From contig QILH01000203.1 in assembly GCA_003233255.1 (NCBI GenBank), positions 1 to 15,540 on the forward strand: 15,540 nt of DNA, in the 5' to 3' direction. The translations under genes were made by a program, and so were the position numbers. Of the stretch, positions 15,162 through 15,540 are shown piece by piece; within the stretch, counting starts at the first letter, position 1, and every line of letters begins with the position of its first letter. The notes beneath the pieces are model-generated. The model was not told the origin of the DNA. It was given only the letters and a program-made list of their open reading frames with translations, and ran no database searches. The stretch is from Gammaproteobacteria bacterium. GTDB lineage: Bacteria; Pseudomonadota; Gammaproteobacteria; UBA6429; Thiohalophilaceae.

Positions 15162-15540
15162 CCGTAAACGAACAATATGTGGCGTTTAAGACCATCGTAA
15201 TTAAAGAGTTTATGCGGTTTATCCGCATCTGGGTGCAAACGGTCTTACCTGCGATGATTACCATGAGTTTGTATTTTGTTATTTTTGGTAACTTGATCGG
15301 TTCACAATTAGCACCGATACACGGTTATTCGTATGTGGATTACATCGTGCCGGGGATTATCTTGATGGCTATTATCAATAATTCCTATGCTAATGTGGTC
15401 TCTTCTTTTTTTAGTGCCAAATTTCAACGTCATATCGAAGAGATGCTGGTCTCGCCGATGCCCAATTATCTTATTTTATCAGGTTTTGTCGGTGGCGGGC
15501 TGATTCGTGGGCTGATAGTCGGTATCGGCGTGACCATAGT
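15158..15540 (+). CDS. yadH: ABC-2 type exporter permease (YadH-like), N-terminal 127 residues
   Basis: The membrane subunit paired with the preceding ATPase, cut by the window end (E. coli YadH is about 256 residues). The visible part has a short cytoplasmic amphipathic start with KEFMRFIRIWVQTVLPAMI, a first membrane segment around residues 27-46 and an outer loop with YVDYIVPGIILM. A second segment follows near 64-85, then SAKFQRHIEEMLVSPMP, the conserved ABC-2 coupling motif that docks on the ATPase. A third segment begins at about 105. The start ATG overlaps the ATPase stop by four bases. The pair probably exports a hydrophobic or envelope-related compound, but this is family-level inference. 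Confidence 0.9.
   Translation, partial: MTVNEQYVAFKTIVIKEFMRFIRIWVQTVLPAMITMSLYFVIFGNLIGSQLAPIHGYSYVDYIVPGIILMAIINNSYANVVSSFFSAKFQRHIEEMLVSPMPNYLILSGFVGGGLIRGLIVGIGVTI

Noticed and set aside
1..15540. CRISPR array, tRNA/rRNA genes, prophage or defence island
   Set aside because: No regularly spaced direct repeats, no cloverleaf or CCA-type tRNA signal, and no integrase, nuclease or toxin-antitoxin genes were seen on either strand.

Overview
The window looks like chromosomal DNA of a gammaproteobacterium, probably a free-living or symbiotic sulfur-oxidiser-like lineage, though the lineage is an inference from gene content only. The evidence is the housekeeping set and its order: pepA-holC-(hypothetical)-valS on the minus strand, lptF-lptG divergent from pepA, a full-length 1304-residue PurL with a C-terminal glutaminase, and a YadG/YadH-type ABC exporter.

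Layout: 1-1639 (-) is the 5' part of valS, truncated by the window start. 1640-1951 is non-coding. It holds a likely valS promoter and a run of five back-to-back hairpins, the last followed by a T-run. 1952-3445 (+) is an ArnT/PMT-like membrane glycosyltransferase that breaks the usual holC-valS adjacency. 3517-5850 (-) is pepA, holC and a small acidic coiled-coil protein, probably one operon. 6014-8178 (+) is lptF-lptG, joined by a 1-nt overlap. 8188-8485 is a compact non-autonomous mobile element: 18-bp terminal inverted repeats (17/18), flanking 9-bp direct repeats (8/9), and a 150-bp palindromic repeat inside it. 8504-9004 (-) is an RDD-family membrane protein. 9079-10132 (+) is three tandem, mutually related small genes resembling DUF2173 (roadblock-like size). 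10310-14224 (+) is purL. 14241-15540 (+) is the ATPase and the start of the permease of an ABC-2 exporter, joined by an ATGA overlap.

Functionally, most genes are core: translation (ValS), replication clamp loader (HolC), peptide turnover (PepA), LPS transport (LptFG), purine synthesis (PurL). The accessory parts are the glycosyltransferase with its hairpin-rich upstream region, the mobile element, and the three-gene paralogue cluster. No CRISPR array, tRNA, rRNA, phage gene or defence system is visible. I do not see a clear new multi-gene system. The best leads are the five-hairpin region, the mobile element, and the tandem paralogues.
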